Assembly: GCA_963799085.1 (NCBI GenBank)
Contig: CAWCWA010000015.1
Coordinates: 62,001-126,000 of the forward strand
Direction: 5' to 3'
Source: AP-15 sp963799085
Lineage (GTDB): Bacteria; Pseudomonadota; Alphaproteobacteria; ATCC43930; CGMCC-115725
Length of the DNA stretch: 64,000 nt
The position numbers were made by a program, and so were the translations under genes. A model generated the notes under the pieces. That model was not told where the DNA came from, made no database searches, and worked only from the letters and a program-made list of their open reading frames with translations. Below are positions 33,612 to 44,063 of the stretch, piece after piece; position 1 is the first letter of the stretch; every line of letters begins with the position of its first letter.

Positions 33612-36438
33612 CTACAATCGGGCTAGCTCGGAGCCGAGCGCGGCTGGCGCGGCAACCTTACGGTGTGGCGTAAAACGCTGCTCGATCCTCAGGCGCCCTC
33701 GGCGGCGATCGTCAATCGCGGGAGCGCGCGGCGCCGAACGCGCCTTGCGGATGACGAGCTTTTCGGCCTCGACGACGAGGAAAAAGACCAGGCCGCCGAG
33801 GAACAGCCACGGCCACACCCAGAGCGGGATCGCGTCGGTCTCGAAAAGTCGCTGAAACGGCGGGGCGTAGGTAAAGAGAAGCTGAAGGACCACGACCGCG
33901 CCGATCCCCAGCGCCAGATAGCGGTTGCCGAGATGCGCCCGCAGCGACAACGAGGAATCGAGCTTGTAACGGCTGTTGAGGAGATAGAAGACCTGACCGA
34001 TCACCAGCGCGTTGACGGCGACGGCGCGGGCGAGTTCGTCCGAGGCGTCTTTCGACTTCATCCAGAAGAACGCCCACAAGGTCAGCAGCAGTAGCGCCAG
34101 GCCGACAAAGATCACCCGCCAGATGCCGAAACCGTCGAGGATCGGGCGGTCGACGGTGCGCGGCGACCGGCGCATCACGTCGATTTCATGCGGCTCGAAG
34201 GAAATCACGAGCCCGAGCGCCACCGAGGTCACCATGTTCACCCACAGGATCTGGGGCGCTGTGATCGGCGCCGTGAAGCCGATGAAGATCGCGGCCATGA
34301 TGACGAGCGCTTGGGCGACATTGGTCGGCAGCATGAACAGAATGGCTTTTTCGATGTTGTTGTAGACGGTGCGTCCCTCCTTTACCGCGGCGGTAATCGA
34401 GGCGAAATTGTCGTCGGCGAGCACCATCTCGGCCGCCTCCTTCGTCACTTCGGTGCCCTTGATGCCCATCGCGACGCCGACATCGGCCTTTTTCAGCGAA
34501 GGCGCGTCGTTGACCCCGTCGCCGGTCATCGCCACGACCTGACCGTTCGCCTGGATCGCCTTGACGAGACGCAGCTTGTGCTCCGGGCTGGCGCGGGCGA
34601 AGACGTCGACGTCACGGACGCGGTCCTGCAATGTCGCGGTGTCCATCTCCTCGATTTCGCCGCCGGTGAGCGCCGTCCGCCCGTCGCCGATGCCCAGCAT
34701 CCTGGCGATGGCGGCGGCGGTGATCTTGTGGTCGCCGGTGATCATGGTGACCCGGATGCCGCCCTGATGGCATTCGGCCACCGCCTCGATCGCCTCCTTG
34801 CGCGGCGGGTCGAGCAACCCGATGAGACCCAGCATGACGAGATTGCGCGGCAGATCGGCCGGCCCGAGATTGCCGACGGCCAGGTTCGCGTCCTCGATTG
34901 CGGCCAAGGCCAATACGCGTTCTCCCTGAGCCGCGAGTTCGTCCGAGGCGCGCTCGAAATTCGCGCGATCGAGCGGCGCAGCGGCGCCGTCGGAGGAAGC
35001 TTGACGGTCGCAATGGTCGAGGATCACCTCGGGCGCGCCCTTGACCAGCAGCAGCTGCCTCCCGGCCTCGTCCCGGTGCAGTGTCGCCATGAACCGATGC
35101 TCCAATTCGAACGGGATGGCGTCGATCCGCGGATAGGCGTCCCGCTCGGTCGGGCGCTCAAGCCCGAGTTTGTTGCCGAACGGGTAGAGCGCCCCCTCGG
35201 TGGGATCGCCCTCCACCTTCCAGGCCCCCTCTTCGCGGCGGATTTCGGCGTCGTTGCACAGCATCGAGACCCGGCCCATCAGGGTCAGAGCCGGGTCCGG
35301 CGCCGCCTTCTTGCCGTTCTGTAACACCTCGCCCTCGGGCGCGTAGCCCTCGCCGGTGATCTTGTAGGCGCCGTCCGCGGTCACGGCCGAGACCACCATC
35401 ATCTCCATCAGAGTCAGGGTGCCGGTCTTGTCGGAACAGATGCGCGAGATCGAGCCCAAGGTTTCCACGGCCGGGAGCCGGCGGATGATCGCATTGCGTT
35501 GGGCCATCCGCTGGACGCCGATCGCCAGCGTGACGGTAATCAGCGCCGGCAGACCCTCCGGTATGACCGAGACAGCGATGCTGACGACCGCCTGGAAGAT
35601 CGGCACGAAATCCATGCCCCGGACCCATCTGCCGTAGGCGAACACGATCACGGCGACGACCGCGATCACCGCCGTGATCGCGTAGCCGAATTTCTTGATC
35701 TGGCGCAGCAGCGGCGTGTCGAGGGAGCTGACGCCGGCCATCAGCTGGTTGATGCGTCCGAGTTCGGTGTCGCTGCCGGTGGCGACGACCACACCAGCGC
35801 CGCGGCCAGAGGCGACGAGTGTCCCGGAAAAGGCCATGCCCTTGCGATCGCCCACGGTGGCCCGCTCCGAGACCGCGTCCGTCGTCTTGTCGATCGACAC
35901 CAACTCGCCGGTGAGCGCGGCTTCTTCGGTGCGTAGGTTCTTGACGTCGACGAGGCGCAAATCGGCCGGGATGCGGTCGCCCGATTCGAGCAATACCACG
36001 TCGCCCGGCACCAAGTCCTCGGCCGGGATGAGGCGGGTTTCGCCGGCGCGGAGGGTTCGCGCCTCGGCCGAGAGCATGTTGCGGATCGAGTTCGAGGGCT
36101 TTTTCGGCCTTGCCCTCCTGCAGAAATCCCAGGAGCGCGTTGATGATCACGACGCCCAGGATCACGGCGGCGTCGAGCCAGAGGCCGACCATCAATTTGA
36201 CGAAGCCGGCGGCAAGCAGCACGTAGACGAGAACATTGTTGAGCTGGGCGAAAAACCGCGTCAGCAGTCCGCGCTTCTTGCCCTCGGGCAGGCTGTTGGG
36301 ACCATAGCGGCCCAGGCGCCGCGCGGCCTCGTCGGCGGCTAACCCTCGCTGCGGGTCGGTCTGCAACCGGTCTATTGCCTCGGCCGAGGCGACCGCGTGC
36401 CAGGCTACAGGTTCACCGGCGGGCACTGCGCCCTGCAT
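33612..36438 (-). CDS. Cation-transporting P-type ATPase (P2-type), one frameshift
   Basis: The corrected product is about 940 residues. The N-terminal domain starts MQGAVPAGEPVAWHAVASAE; the first helices include VYVLLAAGFVKLMVGLWLDA. The A-domain TGE is in EEAALTGELVSIDK, helix 4 has SVIPEGLPALITVTLAIG, the phosphorylated Asp is in CSDKTGTLT, and the hinge is AMTGDGVNDAPSLKKADVG. IPEGLP with DKTGTLT fits Ca2+/Mn2+ or Na+-type P2 pumps rather than heavy-metal P1B pumps. One extra base near 36092-36098 (CTCGAACTCGATC) shifts the frame. The gene follows ppk2 by 45 bases, and polyphosphate is a cation buffer, so the two may work together. Confidence 0.9.
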
Positions 36439-36483
36439 GATGCTTCCTCCCTCGCTCCCGGGGCCGCGCCTCGGCCGCCGGCC

Positions 36484-37257
36484 TTATGTGTATTCCGGCA
36501 CGAAATTGAGCCCGTCGAGCGACGCGAGATCGTCGTAGGCGTCCTCCATCCCCCGATCGGGAAGCCTCACTCTTTTGGCCGGAAGCTTTTTGTGGGGAAT
36601 CTGGTCGAGCAGGTGGCGGATGCAGCTGAGCCGCGCCCGCCGCTTGTCGTCGGAACGAACGATGTGCCACGGCGCGAATTTGGTGTCCGTCGCCGCGAAC
36701 ATCGCGTCGCGCGCCCGTGAGTATTCGAACCACCGGCTGCGCGAACACAGATCGGTCGGGCTCAGCTTCCATTGCCGCAGCGGATCCTCGATGCGGGCCA
36801 GGAATCGGCGCTTTTGCTCCTCGTCGCCGACTTCGAGCCAGTATTTGATCAGGGTGATACCGCCGTCGACGATGAACAGCTCGAACTCCGGACAGACCTT
36901 GAGGAAGCGGTGGTGCTGCTCCTCCGTACAGAAGCCCATGACATGTTCGACGCCGGCCCGGTTGTACCAGCTGCGATCGAAGATGACGATCTCGCCGGCC
37001 GTGGGCAGGTGCGTGACATAGCGCTGCAGATAGAGTTGCCCTTTTTCGCGGTCGGACGGGGCCGGCAGCGCCACCACCCGGAAGACGCGCGGGCTGACCC
37101 GTTCGGTGATCGCCTTGATCGTGCCGCCCTTGCCGGCCGCGTCGCGACCCTCGAACACCACGACCACGCGCAAGCCCTCATGCTTGACCCACTCCTGCAG
37201 CGCGCAAAGCTCGACCTGCAGTTTGCGCAGCGCTTTTTCGTACTCCTTGCGCTTCAT
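36484..37257 (-). CDS. ppk2: Polyphosphate kinase 2 family protein
   Basis: The 257 residues carry Walker A GRDAAGKGGT (37-46), Walker B with IFDRSWYNRAGVE (Asp94-Arg95), and the lid region HRFLKVCPEFELFIVDGG. PPK2 transfers phosphate between polyphosphate and nucleotides (NDP or NMP phosphorylation). A decayed second copy of its first ~100 bases lies at 39079-39183. The ATG overlaps the stop of a leftover Na/Pi cotransporter tail (37254-37368), which reproduces the gene order npt-ppk2-ATPase. Confidence 0.93.
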   Translation of the reverse strand: MKRKEYEKALRKLQVELCALQEWVKHEGLRVVVVFEGRDAAGKGGTIKAITERVSPRVFRVVALPAPSDREKGQLYLQRYVTHLPTAGEIVIFDRSWYNRAGVEHVMGFCTEEQHHRFLKVCPEFELFIVDGGITLIKYWLEVGDEEQKRRFLARIEDPLRQWKLSPTDLCSRSRWFEYSRARDAMFAATDTKFAPWHIVRSDDKRRARLSCIRHLLDQIPHKKLPAKRVRLPDRGMEDAYDDLASLDGLNFVPEYT

Positions 37258-37368
37258 CGGCGGTTCTCCGTCACGAGATCCACATCATCAGCTGCGGCCT
37301 CGGCCGCGTCCGCGGCAATCTTGAGCGAGACGATCGTCCGCCGGGAATGGTAGAGGGCGGCCGCGACA
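37254..37368 (-). pseudogene. Leftover C-terminal fragment of a Na/Pi cotransporter gene
   Basis: On the minus strand this reads VAAALYHSRRTIVSLKIAAD ... DDVDLVTENRR and stop. It is nearly the same as the last 37 residues of the full Na/Pi gene (ASAALYHAWRTIVSLKIAAD ... DDVGLATENRQ). A 34-base run (37309-37342) is identical between the copies. The TGA overlaps the ppk2 ATG exactly as at 39181-39183. It is the truncated partner of an old duplication. Confidence 0.8.
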
Positions 37369-37397
37369 GTACAACGCTGATCAAGCTCCCATGTCGA

Positions 37398-37778
37398 TTA
37401 CTGCACGACCCGGGCGCGCAGCCGCTGGTATTCTTCATTGGAAATCACATTCGAATTCTTCAGCCGTTCGAGTTTCTCGAGTTCATCGGCGGGGCTGAGG
37501 CCAACGACTTGTCGAAGCTCGTCGCGAGCTTGTTGCATCCGCTGCTGCTGGCGTTCCGCCATCCCGCGGTGTTGCGTGATCAGATAGATGAATATCCCGA
37601 TATAGGGGAACACGATCAGCAATATTACCCACAGCGTCTTGCCCCAGCCGGATACGTCGTGGCGGCGGAACAGGTCGCTGAAAACCGTAATCAGCAACCA
37701 GAACCACAGCACGAAGATAAATATCGAAAAGACGTCGGCCAGAAAGTTGGAGAAGGTAAAACCGCCTGAAAACAGCAT
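37398..37778 (-). CDS. PLDc_N plus SHOCT domain membrane protein
   Basis: The 126 residues have two membrane helices (ADVFSIFIFVLWFWLLITVF; LWVILLIVFPYIGIFIYLI), which form a 'PLDc_N' phospholipase-D-nuclease N-terminal-like segment. A linker and a C-terminal SHOCT motif (DELEKLERLKNSNVISNEEYQRLRARV, positions 37481-37401) follow. SHOCT motifs are short oligomerisation modules. The role is unknown; such proteins are common near stress and cation genes. Confidence 0.75.
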   Translation of the reverse strand: MLFSGGFTFSNFLADVFSIFIFVLWFWLLITVFSDLFRRHDVSGWGKTLWVILLIVFPYIGIFIYLITQHRGMAERQQQRMQQARDELRQVVGLSPADELEKLERLKNSNVISNEEYQRLRARVVQ

Positions 37779-37826
37779 GTCAGACCTCTTCGTTTGTTTG
37801 CCCTGCCGGGAAAGGGCGGCAGAAAT

Positions 37827-38351
37827 TCATCGCGCCGCGTCGGTCTTGGCGCCCGCATAGGCCGCACGCGCCTCCGCCAGAGCCGCCCGCAGCGCTTCGG
37901 GCCTCGTCTCGTCGAACGAGCTGCGCAGCACCACACCTCCCGTTCCGCGCAGCGCTCTGACCACTTTCTGCGTCGTTCGGCCTCGGATCAAGAGAAGCAG
38001 CGCGACATTGCCCGAGCGCAGAGTCCGGGCCGCGTCTTTGAGGAACACATCGCCGATGCCGAGATCACTCAGCTGGCTGGAGCGCGCGGGCGGCGCGGCG
38101 CCGGTTGCGGGATCGGCGGACCGTGTCATGCACAAAAGGCCGATCAGCGATCCCCACGACATTCGCGAGACCGCGCCCGGGGCCGCCGGCCGGAAGAGCT
38201 GGTTGAGCTTGACGCAGTCGTTTGCTTCGGTGACCGCGATCGCCGCGTCCTCGAGTTCGAGCAGATATTCTTCCCGCATCGCCAGCAGCGTCTCGCGGAC
38301 GCCTTCCGCCTTCGCCTCGCTGGCAAACTCGATGATCAGGAGATCGGACAA
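37827..38351 (-). CDS. DUF1269 family protein (paralogue)
   Basis: The start is TTG 38351, with GGAGG six bases upstream; no ATG fits. The product (174 aa) reads LSDLLIIEFASEAKAEGV, EEYLLELEDAAIAVTEAND, LNQLFRPAAP, then a shorter, less hydrophobic middle than its paralogue, and IGDVFLKDAARTLRSGNVAL and GVVLRSSFDETRPEAL. Compared with 33067-33578 the Gly-rich membrane segment is replaced by SWGSLIGLLCMTRSADPATG. It is probably diverging or decaying after the local duplication. Confidence 0.75.
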   Translation of the reverse strand: MSDLLIIEFASEAKAEGVRETLLAMREEYLLELEDAAIAVTEANDCVKLNQLFRPAAPGAVSRMSWGSLIGLLCMTRSADPATGAAPPARSSQLSDLGIGDVFLKDAARTLRSGNVALLLLIRGRTTQKVVRALRGTGGVVLRSSFDETRPEALRAALAEARAAYAGAKTDAAR

Positions 38352-38427
38352 CGCGATCCTCCAAACGAGGCGCTCGGGCAGGGTCGGACCAAGGCCGACC
38401 ACCCGAGGCGGTCGGCCGGGGGTCCGC

Positions 38428-38760
38428 CTATCCCTTGATCTGCAAGGTCTTGGGATCGAACTGGACAGCCGCCATGCCGCCGCTCGGCAGCATGACAATC
38501 GCCACGCCCTTGCCCCAGTCGAGAGCGACGATTTGGCTTGCCTCATGCTTGATCTTGATGTTGTTCAGCAGCATCACCTGCAGGACCTCGGTCACTGAAT
38601 TGCCGCCGACCGCCCGTTTCAGCACGTCGGCGCGCATTTCTGGGCTGAGGCCGTCAAGCTCGGCCTGTTCGAGGGCGGTCGGCGCTGCGTAGGCGATGGG
38701 CGCCGCCAGCAGCAGGCCCGCGCCAAGGGCCAGCGCCAGGGTTGTGCGATTGAGCTTCAT
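38428..38760 (-). CDS. Small secreted protein, 110 aa, unknown
   Basis: ATG 38760 opens a clear signal peptide (MKLNRTTLALALGAGLLLAAPIAYAA). The mature part reads LEQAELDGLSPEMRADVLKR and ends AAVQFDPKTLQIKG, probably a small periplasmic helical-beta protein. No family recognised. It lies between the DUF1269 paralogue and the ppk2/ATPase remnant on the same strand. Confidence 0.65.
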   Translation of the reverse strand: MKLNRTTLALALGAGLLLAAPIAYAAPTALEQAELDGLSPEMRADVLKRAVGGNSVTEVLQVMLLNNIKIKHEASQIVALDWGKGVAIVMLPSGGMAAVQFDPKTLQIKG

Positions 38761-38995
38761 CTTGTCCAGATCTCCATTCGGGCCAAGTCGGAGCCGGCGC
38801 GGCTGGCCCGGTCCTGCGGCCGGCGACGCGTGCGACGTCGGGCCATAGCGTAGCAACCTCGGCGCGGCGCGTGATGAGCCTGGAATCCCGGTACGATACC
38901 GAGCATCCCAACTTTGCGGCGTTCCCGGCGCGCCACCGGGAAGCGGGCCTTGATCGTCAGGGGGCCACACTCATTGCGGGCGGGCCTGGGACGCC

Positions 38996-39183
38996 TCGCC
39001 TTGCCGATGGTGAGCCTTTCGGTCTCGACGACGAGGGAGGAAGACAAGGCCGCCAAGAACTGGCCACGGCCACACCTGAACATCACGACCACGCACAAGC
39101 CCTCGTGCTTGACCCAACCTACTGCGGCGCGCCGAACTCGACCTGCAATTTGCGCGGCGCCTTTTCGTAGTCCTTGCACTTCA
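38996..39183 (-). pseudogene. Chimeric remnant: start of ppk2 joined to end of P-type ATPase
   Basis: Minus-strand reading from ATG 39183 (MKCKDYEKAPRKLQVE...) matches the first ~100 bases of ppk2, with indels and a stop. From about 39078 down to 38996 the sequence switches to the last part of the P-type ATPase gene. On the plus strand, CGCCTTGCCGATGGTGAGCC matches CGCCTTGCGGATGACGAGCT at 33740-33759, followed by TCGACGACGAGG in both. It is a copy of the ppk2-ATPase pair with everything between deleted, directly behind the intact Na/Pi gene. Confidence 0.8.
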
Positions 39184-40798
39184 TTGGCGGTTCTCCGTCG
39201 CGAGACCGACATCATCGACGACGGCCTCGTCAGCGTCCGCGGCAATCTTGAGCGAGACGATCGTCCGCCAGGCATGGTAGAGCGCGGCCGACGCCCAGGC
39301 GAGCGCGTCGAGCGCCGCGCGCGCGCCTTCAGTCCGGGTCCGCTGCAGCGCCAGATCCTGCAATATCTTTTCGCGCGCTGCTCTGCTTTCCTCATTCAAT
39401 TGCCGGGACGCCTGCTCGACCGCCTTCAAGATCGCCGGATCGTCCGATGTCTTCGGTTCCCGGGCGGCATCGAGCCATGCGGCAAGCGCCCGCCCGCCGG
39501 CGGCAAACGCCGGCGGCGGCTCCCATCCGGCGACCACGGGCGGCGTGCGCGCCAAGTCGTCGCCCAGTTGCGTCAAGTGATCGAGCGCATGAGACAGCCG
39601 CACGAGACGGGGCTCGAAAGACCCCAGATCGGTGGTTTCGAGCGAGAGCGACTCGAGAAAATGTTCGACTTGCCGAACCGCGTCCCGGTTCGATCCCATC
39701 TGCGGACGCTCGCCCGCCAGCCCGCGGCGGACCGCATCGATCGAACCCAGCGCAATCTCCAAGGTGGCGCGCCAGGCGGCCTCGACGGCGACGCCCCCAC
39801 CGGCCCGCGCCAGGACCGGGTCGAGGCGACTTACCGCCGTCTCGCTGCCGCGCCCCGAGAGTGTGACGATCAGCTGCGAGTAGCGGTCGAGCCACGGGAA
39901 AAACGCCATAACCCCGATGAGTTTGAAGATACTACTGAACGCGGCTAGCGCCAGCACGCCCTGCGGGTCGTCGAGCCGCGCGCCCACCCAGCCGGCGGCC
40001 GCGACCATCGGCCCCAGCAATAGCAGTCCGATCAGGCCGACGCTGACATTGTAGACGATGTGCGCCAAGGCCGCTCGGCGCACCGCCAAGCCGGCGCCGA
40101 TCGCCACCAGCGCGCTGGTCGCGGCAGTGCCGACGCTCTGTCCGACGATCATCGCGCAGGCCTGGTCAAAGGTCAGCGAGCCCGCATGCAGTGCCACCAG
40201 CGTCGTCGCGGCGGCAGCACTCGAGCTTTGCATGACGATCGACATCAGGATGCCGAGGCCGGCCAGAATCCATCGCCAGCCGAGACCGCTGCCGCCGATC
40301 GCATCAAGGTTCCACGAGAATCCCCGCCATTCCGTTCTGCAGATAGTCGATCCCGACAAACAGCAGCCCAAAACCGGCGAGGATCGCCCCGAAGGATCGC
40401 ATCCGGCCCTTGGCGACGATCCACAAAAAGGCGCCGATGCCGATCATCGGCATGGCCGCGGCGGCGACGCTGACCCGGAAGCCGAAGACCGCGACGAGCC
40501 ACGGCGTCGAGGTCGTGCCGAAAGTGGCGCCGATAATGACGCCGACGGCCTGCGAAAAAGTGACGAGCCCGGCGCTGACGAACCCGATGACGGTCAAGGT
40601 CGTCGCCGTCGAGGACTGGATCGCCACGGTGAAGAGCGCCCCCGACAGGACGGCGCTCAAGCGGCCGGCGACCAGCGCCTGCAAAGTGCGCCGCAGCGAG
40701 TCGCCGGCGAGCCCCTTCAGGCCCTCGGTGAGGTGGTGGATCCCAAGGAGAAATAGGCCCAGGCCGCCGACGAGCGTGATAGCGGCGGACGCGCTCAT
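39181..40798 (-). CDS. Na/Pi cotransporter family protein (NptA/PhoU-like C-terminus), one frameshift
   Basis: From ATG 40798: MSASAAITLVGGLGLFLLGIH. The first inverted repeat has AIQSSTATTLTVIGFVSAG and the second has MQSSSAAAATTLVALHAG, the QSS motifs of Na/Pi symporters. One extra base near 40315-40330 shifts the frame between them. The C-terminal ~220 residues are helical and PhoU-like (VEHFLESLSLETTDLGSF; LVRLSHALDHLTQLGDD). Corrected length is about 538 residues. It imports phosphate with Na+, which could feed polyphosphate metabolism by ppk2. Confidence 0.88.
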
Positions 40799-40850
40799 CG
40801 CCTTTGCCGCGCGAAGCCTTTACGGGGTCGCAGTCGAACCCTCCCGCGCG

Positions 40851-41873
40851 TCAAAAGCCGCGAAGGAGATCGCTGAAATCGGCCGGTTGCGAGGGGTCGG
40901 CGGCGCGCATCGGCGGCGCGCTCGGCTTCAGCCCGCTCAGCGCGGCCGCGCGCGTGTCGCTGGGGCTGCAGCCGAATTCCCGCTTGTAGGCGCGGCTGAA
41001 GGCCGACGCGTCAGCAAAGCAAAAATCCTCGGCCATGGCCGAAATCGACATGCCGTTGCCGGGATCAGCCAGCAGTGCATGCGCTTCCAGCAGCCGCTGC
41101 CGCTGGATATAGCGGGCGACCCCGCCGCCATTGTCGAACAGCCGGTAGAGATTGGACCGCGACATTCCAACGAGCCGGCACAACGTCGCCGGTCGCAAGG
41201 TCGGCGTTCGCAAATGCCGGTTGACGGTGCGGCGCACCTTCTCCATCCGGCCCAGGTCGAATTGCGCCTTTGCCACGGCGAGGCGTTCGGCCGAAGGGGC
41301 GACCGCGGCGGCGACCATCGCGCCGACAGCGCTCGCGAGACGCGGCAGGTCGGCCTCGGTCAGCATCGGCAAGCGACGCTCGAGCGCCACCATGTATTCG
41401 CCGAGCAAGTGCCCCAAAGGGGTATCCAGCGCCGAACCGAGCGCTGCATCGAGCAGCGGCCCGATATCGCGAAACGCGTCGCGCGCCAGGAAGAACTGGA
41501 TCCGGTCGACATGCGTGCGCTCGTGCAGAAATTCCTGACCGAGCGACCACAGGAAAGGCACTCTCGGCGGCACCTCCAGCGAGCTGCCGGCGGTGATCGC
41601 GGAATGCGCGCCGCGGGCGCAATAGCTGATGATCCAGTGATCGACTGGATCGCGACGCAGGTGTCCCCTGGTACGCGTGACGTTGACCGACGGCGCCGAG
41701 GTGCGGCTCATCGCTAGACCGCCCAGCTTCCACATACGGATTTCGGCGAGAAATCCGGCATGGTCTTCCGGCTGCTTCGGCAAAACGTCGAAAACCGGCT
41801 GATACCACGACTGCCAGGCTTCGAACTGGCCGCGCGGGCGCAAGGATTGCGTCGTAAACGTTTCTGGCGTCAT
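40851..41873 (-). CDS. AraC-family transcriptional regulator
   Basis: ATG 41873 follows GAGGGGAA, giving 340 residues. The N-terminal sensing domain resembles AraC-binding-like domain 2 (HLRRDPVDHWIISYCARG). The C-terminal double helix-turn-helix is clear: TLRPATLCRLVGMSRSNLYRLF and SISAMAEDFCFADASAFSRAYKREFGCSP. It is divergent from the MFS exporter gene across 390 bases, the usual arrangement for a regulator and its target. Confidence 0.9.
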   Translation of the reverse strand: MTPETFTTQSLRPRGQFEAWQSWYQPVFDVLPKQPEDHAGFLAEIRMWKLGGLAMSRTSAPSVNVTRTRGHLRRDPVDHWIISYCARGAHSAITAGSSLEVPPRVPFLWSLGQEFLHERTHVDRIQFFLARDAFRDIGPLLDAALGSALDTPLGHLLGEYMVALERRLPMLTEADLPRLASAVGAMVAAAVAPSAERLAVAKAQFDLGRMEKVRRTVNRHLRTPTLRPATLCRLVGMSRSNLYRLFDNGGGVARYIQRQRLLEAHALLADPGNGMSISAMAEDFCFADASAFSRAYKREFGCSPSDTRAAALSGLKPSAPPMRAADPSQPADFSDLLRGF

Positions 41874-42263
41874 TTCCCCTCGCTCCTCCACCGCACCTCG
41901 GCTTCATCCGCGTCGGCCGTAATCCATACAACCCGGAAACCAAGGCGCTTATTGAAAATACAAATTCGCAAGGAGATCCTCGTCTAATGAATTCAGCGAA
42001 TTGCAGCCTTGTCAAATGAATTTTCCGGGCACCGCCTTACACGCCGCGACCGATGTTGTGGTTTGGGACGCACGGTCAAAATTTGGGACAACCTGCCAAG
42101 GACAGGCTAATCCGGCGCCAATACGATCGCTTGCGACAATCCGATGGCGAAAACGGCGAGGGCTCGAACGGGCTCCTTCTGGCTTTTCGTCGGCGAGCGG
42201 CGAGCGCCGCGACCGCTGCACCTTTGGTGACCAAGGGCTGGTGGTTGCGAGAGCATTGCATTA
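41874..42263. promoter_or_regulatory. Divergent intergenic region between araC-like and MFS genes
   Basis: 390 bases, AT-rich in the middle (about 41950-42020), then GC-rich. It should hold promoters for both genes and AraC sites. I could not pick out convincing direct repeats or -35/-10 boxes by eye. Short frames inside have no ribosome-binding site worth calling. Confidence 0.4.
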
Positions 42264-43955
42264 ATGCGTTTTTCGGCCCTGCGCTCGTTTAGCGCCGGCC
42301 ACAAAAGGGGAATCGACGGATTGGCGGCAGAACCAGCTTCAACCGGCAACCCTGGGATGCGCACGCAAACTTCCTGGCTGCCGTTGCTCGTCATCGCGAT
42401 GGCCCAGATCCTGATGTCGTTCAACATCAACGCGTTGCGCGTTTCGATTGGCGGAATTGTCGCCAGCTTCGACACCTCCCCGACCACTGTGGGTACGGCG
42501 ATCGTCATTCACTCGCTCTTCATCGCCGGGTTCGTCATGCTTGGCGCCAAGATCGGCGAGCTGTTCGGCCCGCGGCCGGTTTTTCAGCTGACGGTGCTGC
42601 TGTTCGGCGCGGCGATGGTCATGATGATGGTGAGCCCAAACGCGACGACGATGATCGTGGCTCAGGGCATCGCGGGCGCCGCGGCGGCGGCCTTGGTGCC
42701 GACGCTGGTCGTACTTATCGCCGCCAGTTATCAGGGGAGGCAGCAGGCGCAAGCGCTGGGATGGCTGGGCGCATCGGAGGCGATGGGCGGCGTGCTGGCG
42801 TTTCTGGTGGCCGGGTCCCTGGGCGCATGGATCGGCTGGCGCTACCCGTTCGGCTTGCTCGGGGTCCTCGCCGCCGGTGTCATTCTGTTGAGCAGGCGGC
42901 TCAGCCCGGTCGAACCTCAACGCGATTTGCGGATCGACGGAATCGGCCTCGTTCTCGCGGCGTCGGCGATTGTCCTGATCAGCGTCGGCTTCGACAACAC
43001 CAACCGATGGGGCTTGCTGCTGGCGAAACCCACAGCGCCATTCACCCTTGCCGGTCTGTCGCCGGCGCTGGTCTTGGTCGTTCTCGGCGTGGTGCTCGGT
43101 CAGGCCTTCTTTGCCTGGTCGCACAGGCGTCGCGCCGCGGGGAAGACGCCGCTGATCGCGTTGGATGTAATCGAGACGCCGGAGCAGCGGGCCGCGGTGT
43201 TCTCGATGTTCATGATCGTCGTCCTCGGCGCGGCGATCAGCTTTCTGATCCCGCTTTACATCGAGATTGTCCAGGGCCGCAACAGCCTGGAGACGGCGCT
43301 GGCGATCATCCCGCACTCGCTGTCGATCTTTGCCGCCGCCGTGATGGCGCCCAGGCTGTATGACCGCCTGTCCTTGCGCAACATCGCGCGCTTCGGCTTC
43401 GTCGTGGTGGCCGTCGGGCTGATGTCGTTGGCCATCTTCGTCCGCAACAAGTGGAGCACATTCTCGGTCATTTTCGCCCTGATCGGCATCGGTCTCGGGC
43501 AGGGCGCGCTGGTGACTGTGCTGTTCAATGTCTTGGCCGCCGCGGCGCCGGAGAGGCTGGCCGGCGATGTGGCCTCGTTCCGCGGCGCCACCAACAACCT
43601 CGCCGGGGCGGTTGGCACGGCGATTGCCGGCGCGCTTCTGATCGGTGTGCTGAGCGCGAGCGTCATGACGGAACTGGTCGACAACCCGGTGATTCCGGAG
43701 GCGCTCAAGGCGCAGGTCGACCTCGACCTCGACAATGTCACATTTGTCGGCAACGATCGGCTGTTGGAGGCGCTCGAGCACACGTCGGCCGCACCGGAAC
43801 AAGTAGCCGAGGCGGTGCGCATAAACACGCAGGGGCGTCTCCGGTCGCTGAAGATTTGTCTGATCGCGTTGACGAGCCTCGCCCTGCTGGCGATTTTCCC
43901 GGCCGGCGCGCTGCCCGATCGTCTCGGCGTCTTGCCCGGAAAAGGAAGTCCGTGA
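42264..43955 (+). CDS. MFS transporter, DHA2-like drug exporter
   Basis: The 563-residue protein has about 14 membrane segments. Typical DHA2 features are MSFNINALRVSIGGIVASFD, the MFS loop motif GAKIGELFGPRPVF, and LIPLYIEIVQGRNSLETAL. The start is uncertain: ATG 42264 lacks a Shine-Dalgarno sequence, TTG 42321 follows GGGGAAT, and ATG 42357 begins MRTQTSWLPLLV at the first helix. It probably exports a drug or metabolite with H+ and is likely controlled by the divergent AraC regulator. Confidence 0.85.
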   Translation: MRFSALRSFSAGHKRGIDGLAAEPASTGNPGMRTQTSWLPLLVIAMAQILMSFNINALRVSIGGIVASFDTSPTTVGTAIVIHSLFIAGFVMLGAKIGELFGPRPVFQLTVLLFGAAMVMMMVSPNATTMIVAQGIAGAAAAALVPTLVVLIAASYQGRQQAQALGWLGASEAMGGVLAFLVAGSLGAWIGWRYPFGLLGVLAAGVILLSRRLSPVEPQRDLRIDGIGLVLAASAIVLISVGFDNTNRWGLLLAKPTAPFTLAGLSPALVLVVLGVVLGQAFFAWSHRRRAAGKTPLIALDVIETPEQRAAVFSMFMIVVLGAAISFLIPLYIEIVQGRNSLETALAIIPHSLSIFAAAVMAPRLYDRLSLRNIARFGFVVVAVGLMSLAIFVRNKWSTFSVIFALIGIGLGQGALVTVLFNVLAAAAPERLAGDVASFRGATNNLAGAVGTAIAGALLIGVLSASVMTELVDNPVIPEALKAQVDLDLDNVTFVGNDRLLEALEHTSAAPEQVAEAVRINTQGRLRSLKICLIALTSLALLAIFPAGALPDRLGVLPGKGSP

Positions 43956-44063
43956 CCTGCGTTTGCCGCCGCTATTGGCGGTGCGCTGCGGCCCGCGAGG
44001 GATCGGCGCATTCGGCCAGCAAAGCGTCGCGCCAACCCGTTATCCCAGAAAGGGTTTACCCCG

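Noticed and set aside
42339..43802. 487-codon open frame antisense to the MFS gene
   Set aside because: Product is His/Arg/Gln/Asp-rich without fold signals; it is the usual open antisense frame of high-GC coding DNA.
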